Source of the DNA: an uncultured Bacteroidales bacterium
GTDB taxonomy: Bacteria > Bacteroidota > Bacteroidia > Bacteroidales > Muribaculaceae
Length of the DNA: 64,000 nt
NCBI GenBank assembly: GCA_902784675.1
Contig: CACZVR010000001.1
Location: 124,001 to 188,000, forward strand
Reading direction: 5' to 3'
Shown: in pieces, positions 17,146 through 25,588 of the stretch
Layout: the number at the start of each line of letters is the position of its first letter
Position numbering within the stretch: the first letter of the stretch is position 1
Notes under the pieces: generated by a model
Told to the model about the DNA's origin: nothing
The model's database searches: none
Seen by the model: only the letters and a program-made list of their open reading frames with translations
Translations under genes and position numbers: made by a program

Positions 17146-18060
17146 ATGAGACGTTCAGTATTATTTGCTCTATTATTCATCTCTTTCACGATGCAGCTTT
17201 CAGCACAAATGCTCGTGGGGTCCTATAATATCCGTTACAAGAACAGTGGCGACAGCATCAATGGTGACCTGTGGCCCAAACGCTGTCAAGTCATGTGTGA
17301 CCAGGTGAATTTCATGTCACCCGACATTTTCGGCGCACAAGAGGTGCTGCATGGGCAACTCATTGACATGCTTGCATGTCTCAATGGCTATGACAACATC
17401 GGAGTGGGCCGTGATGACGGCGCTGCGGCAGGTGAGTATGCTGCCATCTTCTATCGCACTGACCGTCTCAGGTTGCTTGATTATGGCAACTTCTGGCTCA
17501 GTGAGACGCCTGATGCTCCTGGTCTTGGATGGGATGCGGCATGTGTGCGCATCTGCACTTGGGGGCGCTTCGCTGGACAGACTGCGACCGATGATGAAGC
17601 ATTCTATTTTTTCAACACTCACATGGACCATGTTGGCGTGATTGCACGACGCGAAGCGGCAAAACTCATTGTCAGCAAAATACGAGAGATAGCTCAAGGA
17701 GCGCCTGTCATTCTCACGGGTGACTTCAACGTGGACCAAAATGATGAGATTTACGTCATTTTCACCGAGTCTGGCATCTTGAAAGACTCTTATCTGGCCA
17801 CACGACAGCGTTTTGCCGAGAACGGCACGTTCAATTCCTTCAATCCTGACCTTTACACCGAAAGCCGCATTGATCATATCTTCGTTTCACCTGAAACAGA
17901 CGTGTATTCTTATGGTGTACTCACCGACGGCTATTGGCAGCCCAACATTGAATCAAGCGACACAATCAAAGGACATGATGCCCCTCAACAAATCAATTTC
18001 AGCAAATACACACGCCGTCTGCCGTCGGATCATTATCCTGTCTTTATCCGTATTCGATAG
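17146..18060 (+). CDS. Secreted endonuclease/exonuclease/phosphatase-family protein
   Basis: The product (304 aa) starts with a signal peptide (MRRSVLFALLFISFTMQLSAQ). The EEP fold fills the rest: SYNIRYKNSGD, the metal-binding Glu66 in GAQEVLHG, NTHMDH, Asp193/Asn195 in TGDFNVDQ, and the catalytic Asp295-His296 in LPSDHYPV. All key residues of the family are present, so it should be an active Mg-dependent phosphodiesterase or phosphatase outside the cytoplasm. Bacteroidota encode many such secreted EEP proteins; possible substrates include nucleic acids, inositol phosphates and phospholipids, and the sequence does not choose among them. Confidence 0.88.
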   Translation: MRRSVLFALLFISFTMQLSAQMLVGSYNIRYKNSGDSINGDLWPKRCQVMCDQVNFMSPDIFGAQEVLHGQLIDMLACLNGYDNIGVGRDDGAAAGEYAAIFYRTDRLRLLDYGNFWLSETPDAPGLGWDAACVRICTWGRFAGQTATDDEAFYFFNTHMDHVGVIARREAAKLIVSKIREIAQGAPVILTGDFNVDQNDEIYVIFTESGILKDSYLATRQRFAENGTFNSFNPDLYTESRIDHIFVSPETDVYSYGVLTDGYWQPNIESSDTIKGHDAPQQINFSKYTRRLPSDHYPVFIRIR

Positions 18061-18146
18061 CCACTCATGAAACTGTGGTTAGCATGAAAAGCGGTTATTA
18101 ACTTTAATTAATCATGCAGTTATGGGCTGTTGTGCCGAAAATATGC

Positions 18147-18154
18147 TAATTTTG
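18147..18154 (+). promoter_or_regulatory. -7 promoter box of the nrnA operon
   Basis: TAATTTTG lies 22 bases before ATG 18177. No good -33 element is visible. Confidence 0.45.
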
Positions 18155-18176
18155 CAGATTATTGTGATTTGAAAAG

Positions 18177-19232
18177 ATGATCAGTCCAATCATAGATGAA
18201 TCGGCAATTGAACGGTTGCGTGCGCTCATTAATGGAGCAACCCGCATGGTGATCACTTGCCACAAATCTCCTGACGGCGATGCCCTGGGCTCGTCGTTAG
18301 CACTGTGTCATGTGCTGCAACGACTCGGTAAAGAAGTGAATGTCGTCACACCCGACATGGCTCCAAAAGCATTGGAGTTTGTGCCTGGCGTGTTCAACAT
18401 TGTTGTGATGACCAAGCAGGAAGCACGGGCGCAAAAACTTTTACAGGAAGCACAAATCGTCTTTTGTCTGGACTATAACGCGCTGAAACGTGTGGACCGC
18501 CTGGCCGAAGTGATAGAGCCGCTGAACACGCCACGGGTACTCATCGATCATCACTTGGATCCTGAAGGGGACTTTGACGTGTGCATTTCGCATCCCGAGG
18601 CTTCATCCACCTGTGAATTGGTATTCAGGGTCTTCATGCAGATGGGACTCTTACGGTACATGGACCGCAAGGCTGCCAGTTGCCTGTATGTGGGACTCAC
18701 TACCGATACGGGCGGGTTTGCCTACAGTTGCGAGAATCCAGAATTCTATGAGATTTTGGCTTCAATCATGCGTCGTCGCATTGACCGCATCTGGTTATAC
18801 AACAAGGCCATGAACACCTTCAGTGCCGAAAGCATTCGTCTTCAGGGATATGCATTGAGCCAAAAGATGCAACTCTTCCCCGAACAAGGTGCATCGCTCA
18901 TCACCCTGAACAAAGAGGAATTGGAGCGATTCAATTACCAGCGTGGCGACACCGAGACGCTGGTGAATAAGCCGCTCGCTATCCCCGAGGTGTATTGGAG
19001 TGTCTTCCTGCGCGAGGATACCGACCGCATCAAGGTTTCTTGCCGTTCGCAGGGAGATTTCTCGGTCAGTGACATCTGTGCTCGCTACTTCAACGGTGGC
19101 GGTCATGCCAATGCTGCAGGAGGAGAATTTTTCGGGACCCTAGCCGAAGCCGAGAAGGTTTTCTACAAAGTCCTCGCCGACTTGTTCCCGAACAACGATA
19201 AAGAAGAACAACAAACAACAGAACTAAAATAA
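18177..19232 (+). CDS. nrnA: DHH/DHHA1 phosphoesterase, NrnA type
   Basis: The 351-residue protein has the bipartite nano-RNase/pAp-phosphatase architecture. The DHH domain carries HKSPDGDALGSSLAL, the metal ligand in CLDYNALKRVD, the DHH triplet in LIDHHLDPEG, and GLTTDTGGFAYS. The DHHA1 domain has the RNA-binding glycine loop FNGGGHANAAGG near residue 318. Such enzymes degrade 2-5 nt RNAs, pAp or linear di-nucleotides. It overlaps the next lipoprotein gene by one base (TAATGA), and glmM follows, forming a likely operon. Whether it prefers nanoRNA, pAp or pApA cannot be told from the sequence. Confidence 0.88.
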   Translation: MISPIIDESAIERLRALINGATRMVITCHKSPDGDALGSSLALCHVLQRLGKEVNVVTPDMAPKALEFVPGVFNIVVMTKQEARAQKLLQEAQIVFCLDYNALKRVDRLAEVIEPLNTPRVLIDHHLDPEGDFDVCISHPEASSTCELVFRVFMQMGLLRYMDRKAASCLYVGLTTDTGGFAYSCENPEFYEILASIMRRRIDRIWLYNKAMNTFSAESIRLQGYALSQKMQLFPEQGASLITLNKEELERFNYQRGDTETLVNKPLAIPEVYWSVFLREDTDRIKVSCRSQGDFSVSDICARYFNGGGHANAAGGEFFGTLAEAEKVFYKVLADLFPNNDKEEQQTTELK

Positions 19233-19810
19233 TGAGAAGAATTGTATATCATTGTGTGTGGATGGGGCTTGCTGCCCTCATGTTGCTCACCGCGTGCAAC
19301 AATGACCAGAGTTATGCCGACCGCTTGAACGAGGAGCGCAACGCGGTGAATGCCTATCTTGCTAACCATCGAGTTGTGATGTCGATACCCGAAGATAGCA
19401 TCTTTGAGGTGGGACCCAATGCGCCATTCTATCGCATTGACCCAGACGGCAACGTTTATATGCAGGTGCTCAACGCTGGTGATAGGGTGAATGACCGTGC
19501 CAAGAAAAGCGAACCCATTTACTTCCGCTATGCGCGTTACAACCTTTTGACCTGGTATGCCGACGGCACATGGAATGTCACCAGCGGCAACGAGAACACG
19601 ATGGATGCTGTGTCATGCTCGTTCAACTATTCAGACTACACCTTGCCCTCATCTTCACAATGGGGTTATGGCTTGCAGTATCCAATGATTTTCTTGGGTG
19701 TGGAATGCGAGGTGAACCTGATCATCAAGTCACAGTATGGCTTCACGAGCGAGATTTCCTATGTCACTCCGTTCTTCTATCATGTCCGTTACTATCACAG
19801 CATGATCTAA
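19232..19810 (+). CDS. DUF4827-type lipoprotein
   Basis: The 192-residue protein has a lipoprotein signal (ALMLLTAC, acylated Cys22). A domain I recognise as DUF4827, common in Bacteroidales, follows: SYADRLNEERNAVNAYLANH, then ISPEDS-like turns and a repeated aromatic core (IYFRYARYNLLTWYADG). In this phylum, the acidic residues that follow the Cys (NND) are compatible with surface export of lipoproteins, but the signal is not strong. The repeated YxRYxxY pattern and the phrase VYMQVLNAGD resemble the FKBP-like beta sheet found in related lipoproteins. Function unknown. It starts on the last base of nrnA and precedes glmM by 29 bases. Confidence 0.75.
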   Translation: MRRIVYHCVWMGLAALMLLTACNNDQSYADRLNEERNAVNAYLANHRVVMSIPEDSIFEVGPNAPFYRIDPDGNVYMQVLNAGDRVNDRAKKSEPIYFRYARYNLLTWYADGTWNVTSGNENTMDAVSCSFNYSDYTLPSSSQWGYGLQYPMIFLGVECEVNLIIKSQYGFTSEISYVTPFFYHVRYYHSMI

Positions 19811-19839
19811 TATCTAAAGACTAACAATAAATAAAGCAT

Positions 19840-21228
19840 ATGTCACTCATCAAATCAATATCTGGTATTCGTGGCACTATCGGTGGTAACGCCGGTGATG
19901 GCCTCACACCGTTAGACATCGTGAAATTCACTTCGGCTTATGCAACGTTTATGCGCCGCAACTCGCCGGTCAAGTCCAATGTTATCGTTGTTGGGCGTGA
20001 CGCTCGACTTTCGGGCCGCATGGTGCTCAATAATGTTGTGGGCACACTCATGGGCATGGGCTTTGACGTGGTCAACATCGGTTTAGCAACAACGCCCACT
20101 ACCGAGCTGGCTGTGGTGGGTGAGCATGCCTGTGGTGGTATCATTATCACGGCATCGCACAATCCCAAGCAGTGGAATGCCCTCAAGCTGTTGAATCACA
20201 ATGGAGAGTTCTTGACCGATGCCGAGGGCAAAGAGGTGTTGCGTTTGGCCGAAGCCGAAGACTTTGACTATGCCGACGTGGACCATTTGGGACGTGAGCA
20301 GAAGAACTACACTTGGCTGCGCCGCCACATTGACCATGTGTTGGCGCTTGACCTGGTGGATGTGGATGCCATCCGTAAAGCAGATTTCACAGTAGCTGTT
20401 GACGCGGTGAACTCGGTGGGTGGTATTGCTATTCCCCGATTGCTTGAGGAGTTAGGTGTCAAGAAGGTAGAAAAACTTTTCTGTGACCCTACTGGCAATT
20501 TTGGCCACACTCCCGAGCCCATACCTGAAAATCTGACTGCAATCAGCGAGTTTATGCGTCAGGGTAAGGCCGACGTGGGTTTTGTTGTGGATCCTGATGT
20601 TGACCGTCTGGCCATTGTCATGGAGAACGGTGAGTTCTTTGTTGAGGAATACACCCTCGTGGCTGTTGCTGACTATGTACTTGCTCATACTCCAGGTTCG
20701 ACAGTGAGCAATTTGTCGTCATCACGTGCACTGCGCGATGTGACCAACAACCATGGTTGCTCCTATACTGCTGCTGCCGTGGGTGAGGTGAACGTCACTA
20801 CCGAGATGCGCCGTACTGGTGCTGTCATCGGCGGTGAGGGCAATGGCGGCGTCATTTATCCTGCCAGTCACTACGGTCGTGATGCGCTCGTCGGAGTCGC
20901 CTTGTTCCTCTCACTGTTGGCTAAAAGTGGCAAGACGGTGAGTCAACTCAAGCAGACCTACCCGCAGTACAGCATCGCCAAGACCAAACTGGAGCTCAAG
21001 CCCGGCATGGACGTTGATGCAATTCTCAAAGCTGTTGAGAAGCATTATCAAGGAGAACAGATGACCACAATCGATGGTGTGAAAATTGATTTTGCTGACG
21101 GATGGGTACATCTGCGCAAGAGCAACACCGAACCCATTATCCGCATCTATAGCGAGGCTCACACTATGCAGGAAGCTCAGCAGCTGGGTGATGACGTCAA
21201 GCAAATTGTCGTCTCGTTGATTCCGTAA
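19840..21228 (+). CDS. glmM: Phosphoglucosamine mutase
   Basis: The enzyme interconverts glucosamine-6-phosphate and glucosamine-1-phosphate on the path to UDP-GlcNAc for peptidoglycan and lipid A. The 462-residue chain carries the phosphoserine loop ITASHNPKQWN (Ser106), the metal loop DPDVDRLAIV, the sugar-binding GGEGNGGVIYP, and the phosphate-binding RKSNTEPIIRIY near the C-terminus. The N-terminus, ISGIRGTIGG, is the usual start of the Bacteroidales enzyme. Because the family is close to phosphomannomutases, the substrate is inferred from length and motif similarity. It ends the nrnA-DUF4827-glmM run, followed by a strong hairpin. Confidence 0.85.
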   Translation: MSLIKSISGIRGTIGGNAGDGLTPLDIVKFTSAYATFMRRNSPVKSNVIVVGRDARLSGRMVLNNVVGTLMGMGFDVVNIGLATTPTTELAVVGEHACGGIIITASHNPKQWNALKLLNHNGEFLTDAEGKEVLRLAEAEDFDYADVDHLGREQKNYTWLRRHIDHVLALDLVDVDAIRKADFTVAVDAVNSVGGIAIPRLLEELGVKKVEKLFCDPTGNFGHTPEPIPENLTAISEFMRQGKADVGFVVDPDVDRLAIVMENGEFFVEEYTLVAVADYVLAHTPGSTVSNLSSSRALRDVTNNHGCSYTAAAVGEVNVTTEMRRTGAVIGGEGNGGVIYPASHYGRDALVGVALFLSLLAKSGKTVSQLKQTYPQYSIAKTKLELKPGMDVDAILKAVEKHYQGEQMTTIDGVKIDFADGWVHLRKSNTEPIIRIYSEAHTMQEAQQLGDDVKQIVVSLIP

Positions 21229-21260
21229 ATCAAGGATTCTGACGGAACAGATTTAACCAT

Positions 21261-21300
21261 AAGCCAGTCGGAATTCCATGATAAGTGTTCCGACTGGCTT
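21261..21300 (+). terminator. Strong hairpin after glmM
   Basis: A perfect 13-bp stem, AAGCCAGTCGGAA/TTCCGACTGGCTT, has a 14-base loop. It lies 32 bases past glmM and 27 bases before the next start codon. The following T run is short (CAGTTTC). Confidence 0.8.
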
Positions 21301-21314
21301 CAGTTTCATCCTAA

Positions 21315-21327
21315 AAAAGAGGTGATC
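21315..21327 (+). promoter_or_regulatory. Near-perfect Shine-Dalgarno sequence
   Basis: AAAAGAGGTGATC directly precedes ATG 21328 and matches the complement of the standard 16S rRNA 3' tail (AAAGGAGGTGATC) at 12 of 13 positions, with five bases from the GG to the start codon. This is unusual for Bacteroidota, and it decides the start over the upstream GTG at 21322. Confidence 0.75.
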
Positions 21328-22008
21328 ATGAATACATTATTAGATAACATCAAGGTTGAAAAGTATCAGGTCAACCAGTGTGAGGAATGTACCCACATCC
21401 TCTATGATACCGACTCGCGTGAGGCGGTGATCATCGATTGCGGAGTTTATTACGAGAACGAGAGACGCCGATTCCTCAATTTCATTGAACAAAACAATTT
21501 GCGCCCCGTGCGATTGCTGTTGACGCATGCCCATCATGATCATGTTTGCGGCAACGATTTAGTCTATGAGCGTTTCGGCTTGTTGCCCGAGGTCCACGAG
21601 GCTGACCGTCCTCTCATGACAGGACATCTGTTGTTACGCATCGATGAGTTCTACAATCATCACTATCCTTATCCCATTCCCATGCCCGAACATTACCTCA
21701 CCGACGGAGAAATCATTCAGTTTGGTAATCATGTCTTGAAGGTGATACACACGCCTGGACATTCTCCGGGGTCGGTATTCTTCTATTGCGAAAAGGCTGG
21801 GATTGCTTTCTCGGGAGACACATTGTTCTGTCGTGATATTGGCAGGACCAATCTCCCGTTTGGCAGCGAGATAGACATCGTCAACAGTCTGGACTACATC
21901 ACACATCTGTTGCCTGACGACACAATTATTCTCCCCGGTCATGGCAAGAAATCCACAATCGGAGACGAGAAATTGTTCAATTCACAACTTGAGTATCCGT
22001 TATTTTGA
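21328..22008 (+). CDS. MBL-fold metallo-hydrolase (glyoxalase II-like)
   Basis: The protein is 226 residues from ATG 21328, the codon set by the strong Shine-Dalgarno sequence. It has the full metallo-beta-lactamase zinc set: THAHHDHVCG (His67, His69, Asp71, His72), THPTGHSPGS-like IHTPGHSPGSVFFY, FSGDTLFCRDIGRTNLP, and the last histidine in ILPGHGKKS. Single-domain members of this subgroup include hydroxyacylglutathione hydrolase-like enzymes and thiol-ester hydrolases; the substrate here is not known. It lies between a hairpin and the convergent lptB gene, so it is probably monocistronic. Confidence 0.85.
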   Translation: MNTLLDNIKVEKYQVNQCEECTHILYDTDSREAVIIDCGVYYENERRRFLNFIEQNNLRPVRLLLTHAHHDHVCGNDLVYERFGLLPEVHEADRPLMTGHLLLRIDEFYNHHYPYPIPMPEHYLTDGEIIQFGNHVLKVIHTPGHSPGSVFFYCEKAGIAFSGDTLFCRDIGRTNLPFGSEIDIVNSLDYITHLLPDDTIILPGHGKKSTIGDEKLFNSQLEYPLF

Positions 22009-22023
22009 CAAGAAATCGTCGCT

Positions 22024-22878
22024 TTAATCAAATTTCTTGCGACGGAAAATGAAATTGTGTCCCAGATACTTATCGCGCACCGTGGGATTCTCGGCAAGTT
22101 CTTCACTGGTACCCTGGAACAGGATTTTGCCTTCAAACAGCAAATAGGCCCTGTCGGTGATACTCAACGTCTCGGGAGCATTGTGGTCGGTGATGAGGAT
22201 GCCGATGTTCTTGCTCTTTAGGCTATAGACGATGCTCTGAATATCCTCCACGGCGATAGGATCCACACCGGCAAAAGGCTCATCAAGCATGATGAAGCGT
22301 GGGTTGATGGCCAGGCCGCGGGCAATCTCGGTGCGGCGACGTTCACCACCCGAAAGACGGTTACCCAGATTCTTGCGCACCTTCTGCAAGTGAAACTCGC
22401 TGATGAGCTGTTCCAGGCGGTCTTTCTGCTCGGCTGGTGTGAGGTCGGTCATTTCAAGGATAGTGCGGATGTTGTCTTCGACACTCAAGGTGCGGAAGAC
22501 TGACGCTTCTTGCGGCAAGTATCCGACACCAAGTTGAGCACGACGGTAAACGGGTAGGGTGGTGATGTCCACATCATTGAGGAAGACACGTCCCTCGTTA
22601 GGTGTCACCAAGCCAGTCGTCATGTAGAAAGTGGTTGTCTTGCCGGCACCGTTAGGACCTAACAGTCCTACGATTTCGCCTTGGTGCACATTAATTGAAA
22701 CGTGGTTGACCACAGTGCGTTGGCGGTATTTTTTTACCAGATTTTCGGTGCTCAACACAAGTGTGCCTGCTTCGCCCGAGGCGTTCAGGCGCGCTGCAGT
22801 TGCCTTGTCACCTGGCTTTACAGCTTGCTGCTGATCACTCTTGTCCGATTTGCCGTTGTGTTGCCAGGGCAGTTTCAT
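22024..22878 (-). CDS. lptB: LPS export ABC transporter ATPase LptB
   Basis: LptB is the ATPase of the LptB2FG complex that moves lipopolysaccharide from the inner membrane to the outer membrane. Walker A is GPNGAGKT (74-81), the ABC signature LSGGERRR, Walker [14 protein letters not shown], and the switch region [10 protein letters not shown]. Unlike the usual ~240-residue protein, this one is 284 residues, with an N-terminal extension of about 40 polar residues ([19 protein letters not shown]...). Its start overlaps the stop of udk by four bases, so both are cotranslated. A shorter start inside the extension cannot be excluded, but no other ATG lies before the ABC domain. Confidence 0.92.
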   Translation of the reverse strand: MKLPWQHNGKSDKSDQQQAVKPGDKATAARLNASGEAGTLVLSTENLVKKYRQRTVVNHVSINVHQGEIVGLLGPNGAGKTTTFYMTTGLVTPNEGRVFLNDVDITTLPVYRRAQLGVGYLPQEASVFRTLSVEDNIRTILEMTDLTPAEQKDRLEQLISEFHLQKVRKNLGNRLSGGERRRTEIARGLAINPRFIMLDEPFAGVDPIAVEDIQSIVYSLKSKNIGILITDHNAPETLSITDRAYLLFEGKILFQGTSEELAENPTVRDKYLGHNFIFRRKKFD

Positions 22879-23498
22879 TTCTTCTTGTTGGTGGTCAAGC
22901 GCCCCTTGATGTAATCGGTGATGAGGTTAATGGCTACTTCGTTGTTGCCACCCTCGGGAATAATGATATTCGCAAATTTCTTGGTCGGTTCGATATGAAG
23001 CTGATGCATGGGCTTGAGCACGCGCTGATAGCGCTCAATAACAGCCTCGGCAGTGCGGCCACGCTCAATGCAATCACGAGAGATGACACGAATCAGACGG
23101 TCGTCACCGTCGGCATCGACAAACACCTTAATATCCATCATCTTGCGCAGACGAGCATCAACAAGTGCCATGATTCCTTCGATAATCACAACATCATGCG
23201 GTCCCATGGGGACCGTTTCTTTTTGACGCGAGCAAGTCAGATAACTGTAAGTGGGCATTTCGATGGATTCACCTCTCTTGAGTGTTTTCACATGATCAAG
23301 AAGGAGGTTCCAGTCAAAGGCGGCCGGTTCGTCAAAGTTGATGTTCTGACGCTCTTCGGGGGGAACATGACTTGAGTCCTTGTAATAGGAGTCTTGAGAT
23401 ATTACACCCACCTCGCCTTCGGGAAGACGTTCCATAATTTTGCGCACCACAGTGGTTTTTCCTGAGCCGGTGCCGCCAGCAATACCGATGATAATCAT
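22875..23498 (-). CDS. udk: Uridine kinase
   Basis: The enzyme phosphorylates uridine and cytidine in pyrimidine salvage. The 207-residue protein has the P-loop GGTGSGKT (8-15), the SQDSYYKD substrate loop, [10 protein letters not shown], the Walker B-like [12 protein letters not shown], and [16 protein letters not shown]. The length is typical of bacterial Udk. It is first in the two-gene run with lptB. The TACCTTTG box at 23572-23565 is 66 bases upstream. Confidence 0.93.
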   Translation of the reverse strand: MIIIGIAGGTGSGKTTVVRKIMERLPEGEVGVISQDSYYKDSSHVPPEERQNINFDEPAAFDWNLLLDHVKTLKRGESIEMPTYSYLTCSRQKETVPMGPHDVVIIEGIMALVDARLRKMMDIKVFVDADGDDRLIRVISRDCIERGRTAEAVIERYQRVLKPMHQLHIEPTKKFANIIIPEGGNNEVAINLITDYIKGRLTTNKKK

Positions 23499-23564
23499 AA
23501 CATTAACTTGATTCTAAAGGTCCATTAATCTAGCTCAATGCATCTAAGGCATTTTGCAATCACG

Positions 23565-23572
23565 CAAAGGTA
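23565..23572 (-). promoter_or_regulatory. -7 promoter box of udk-lptB
   Basis: TACCTTTG on the minus strand matches TAnnTTTG. A proper -33 element is not obvious. Confidence 0.45.
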
Positions 23573-23665
23573 GCAAAAAAACCGACAATCATGGACCTAT
23601 TTGAACGAAAAAAATGAAAAATAACACAAAAGCCCCATCCTGTCGGCAATTTCTATTGTATACAA

Positions 23666-25369
23666 TCACTGGAAAACTGCAGCCGAGAAAGCATGTGCCA
23701 CAACGTGGTCACCTTGTTTGCTGCCATGATAACTCACCGAGCCACACTTGATAACTGGTTTGCCATTGATGCTACAAGAAGGAATTACAGCACTGGCTTT
23801 TTTGCCGCTTGGATTGATAACGACAACAACACGTTGACCGTCTTTCTCGCGTTGATAAACCATGGGATAGGGAGAGGAGGGGGCACTCAACATCTGCCAC
23901 GATCCGTCATTGTCCAGTGCGGGGATCTGGTGTCGCAACTTGATCAGGTCTCGGGTGAAATGGAGCAGCGAGTTCTTGTCTTGTTCTTGCGCTTCGACAC
24001 TGATTGCTCCCCCTTCATAGTCGATGGGCAGATACAGCATTCGAGGATCACACATGGAATACCCTGCGTTCCACCCTTCGCTCCACTGCATTGGAGTGCG
24101 TGAGCCGGCGCGATGTCCCGAGCCTTCTTTATCAGGCAGGCCGGGTTGGTACTTCATGCCTATCTCGTCACCATAATATATACACGGCACACCAGGCATT
24201 GTCAAGTGGAACAGCATCTTGACCTTGAGTTGTTCAACGGTATTGCGTGTGCCGTAATTAGAGCGGATAATGTCATGGTTACTGGTGGGGATTGAGATGT
24301 AGCCCTTGTCGCGAGTGGCCTGATAGGCTTGGGTGAAATTAGTAATGAAGGGTGTGGCATCACCCAGACCACTGGCATCAAAGTAGCAGTAATCATAGGG
24401 ACCACAATCGGGCGCACCTTTTGGAAAAAAGAGGGCATCATATCCTCTTAATCCAAAATGGATCATGAAATCAATGTGGAACCCTGCCTCTAATGACTGC
24501 TCTGGTTGGCTCCACTCGGCAATGAGCACATGGCGCGGATATCTCTCATCAATCCAACGGCGCATCTGTTGCCACAGTTTGATGTTTTCTCGTTTGTCAG
24601 GGTCATTCTTGATTAATGAAGATGCCATGTCAACCCTGAAACCGTCAACGCCCATGTCAAACCAATGAGATATGATATTGCGCAGCTCTTGACGCACAGC
24701 TTGAGGACCTGGGGAGTCTATAGATTGTTGGACAGGGTCATTCAAGTCGGGATTGGCGTAACCATAGTTGAGTGCCGGTTGAAACTCGAAATAATTCTTT
24801 CTATAATACTTGGCACGCGGAGCATCACACATGCCATAACTGCCCCATGTGGCAATGGCGGGATCATGGGTGCGGTGGCGGCGTTCCAATGTGCGATACT
24901 CGTCGGGCGGAATGCTGTCGGTCCACATGTAGTAGTCGGTATAGGTGTTGCGCTCAAGTTGTCCCGAGGCTTTGAACCATGGATGCTGGTCACTTGTGTG
25001 TCCTGCTACCAGGTCAAGACACACGCGCATGCCGCGAACATGAATCTCATTAATCAGGCGTTTCATGTCATCATCGGTGCCGAAACGCGGATCAATATGG
25101 TAGAAGTCTGTCACGTCATATCCTCCGTCCTGCCATGCCGAGCAGAACATCGGGCATAACCAAATCGTGTTGGCTCCCAACCGTTGAACATAGTCCAGAC
25201 GCTCGATCATGCCGGTAATGTCACCAATGCCGTCATCATCACTGTCCATGAATGATGACGGATATATTTGATAAATGACCGCATGAGACAGCCATTCGGG
25301 CCCTTTATTCTGTGCCATGGCTGTCACAGTCATGCAGGCAGCTAACGTTAAATAGAAAAGTTTTCGCAT
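23666..25369 (-). CDS. Secreted alpha-amylase-family glycosidase (GH13)
   Basis: The product is 567 residues from ATG 25369, chosen because a signal peptide (MRKLFYLTLAACMTVTAMAQ) starts there and a promoter box lies upstream. The GH13 barrel has AVIYQIYPSSFMDSDDDGIG, DLVAGHTSDQHPWF, the nucleophile Asp247 in DGFRVDMAS, the acid/base Glu285 in LIAEWSQP, and Asp366 in TSNHD. A C-terminal beta domain ends at VVVVINPSGKK...SVSYHG. The fold resembles GH13 oligo-1,6-glucosidase or neopullulanase-like enzymes; I cannot assign linkage specificity. It is divergent from dnaK, and its substrate could feed glycogen metabolism encoded a few kilobases downstream. Confidence 0.88.
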   Translation of the reverse strand: MRKLFYLTLAACMTVTAMAQNKGPEWLSHAVIYQIYPSSFMDSDDDGIGDITGMIERLDYVQRLGANTIWLCPMFCSAWQDGGYDVTDFYHIDPRFGTDDDMKRLINEIHVRGMRVCLDLVAGHTSDQHPWFKASGQLERNTYTDYYMWTDSIPPDEYRTLERRHRTHDPAIATWGSYGMCDAPRAKYYRKNYFEFQPALNYGYANPDLNDPVQQSIDSPGPQAVRQELRNIISHWFDMGVDGFRVDMASSLIKNDPDKRENIKLWQQMRRWIDERYPRHVLIAEWSQPEQSLEAGFHIDFMIHFGLRGYDALFFPKGAPDCGPYDYCYFDASGLGDATPFITNFTQAYQATRDKGYISIPTSNHDIIRSNYGTRNTVEQLKVKMLFHLTMPGVPCIYYGDEIGMKYQPGLPDKEGSGHRAGSRTPMQWSEGWNAGYSMCDPRMLYLPIDYEGGAISVEAQEQDKNSLLHFTRDLIKLRHQIPALDNDGSWQMLSAPSSPYPMVYQREKDGQRVVVVINPSGKKASAVIPSCSINGKPVIKCGSVSYHGSKQGDHVVAHAFSAAVFQ

Positions 25370-25390
25370 CTTGTAAATGATTATTTGGCG

Positions 25391-25398
25391 CAAAGTTA
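25391..25398 (-). promoter_or_regulatory. -7 promoter box of the alpha-amylase gene
   Basis: TAACTTTG on the minus strand lies 21 bases before ATG 25369. An apparent longer frame to 25423 would span it, which argues against that start. Confidence 0.5.
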
Positions 25399-25425
25399 GC
25401 ATTTTTCCACGTGATTTACTCATTT

Positions 25426-25455
25426 TGACCTGTCACTTTTGCTGACAATGTGTCA
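25426..25455 (+). promoter_or_regulatory. Palindromic sites upstream of the dnaK promoter
   Basis: Two inverted repeats share TGAC/GTCA half-sites: TGAC-CT-GTCA (25426-25435) and TGACA-ATG-TGTCA (25443-25455; GCTGACA/TGTCAGC when extended to 25441-25457). They lie just upstream of the sigma-54 promoter, where an enhancer-binding activator could bind. That role is inferred. Confidence 0.55.
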
Positions 25456-25467
25456 GCCTGCCAGTTT

Positions 25468-25483
25468 TGGCACACCGTTTGCA
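25468..25483 (+). promoter_or_regulatory. Exact sigma-54 promoter of dnaK
   Basis: TGGCAC-N5-TTGCA is an exact match to the RpoN -24/-12 consensus, with the GG and GC dinucleotides 10 bases apart. Transcription would begin near 25494, leaving a leader of about 95 bases before ATG 25589. No CIRCE element is present. Confidence 0.75.
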
Positions 25484-25588
25484 TAAAATAATGCGTGTGA
25501 ACAGTATCTGCACTATGGCATCGGCGGTTCACAACAAAACATTGAAACATTAAAAACAAATTAAAATAAAAGAAAGAGAGACTTAATT

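Noticed and set aside
25384..25588. CIRCE operator or heat-shock sigma promoter before dnaK
   Set aside because: The TTAGCACTC-N9-GAGTGCTAA repeat is absent. The palindrome present (TGACA-ATG-TGTCA) is different, and an exact sigma-54 promoter follows it.
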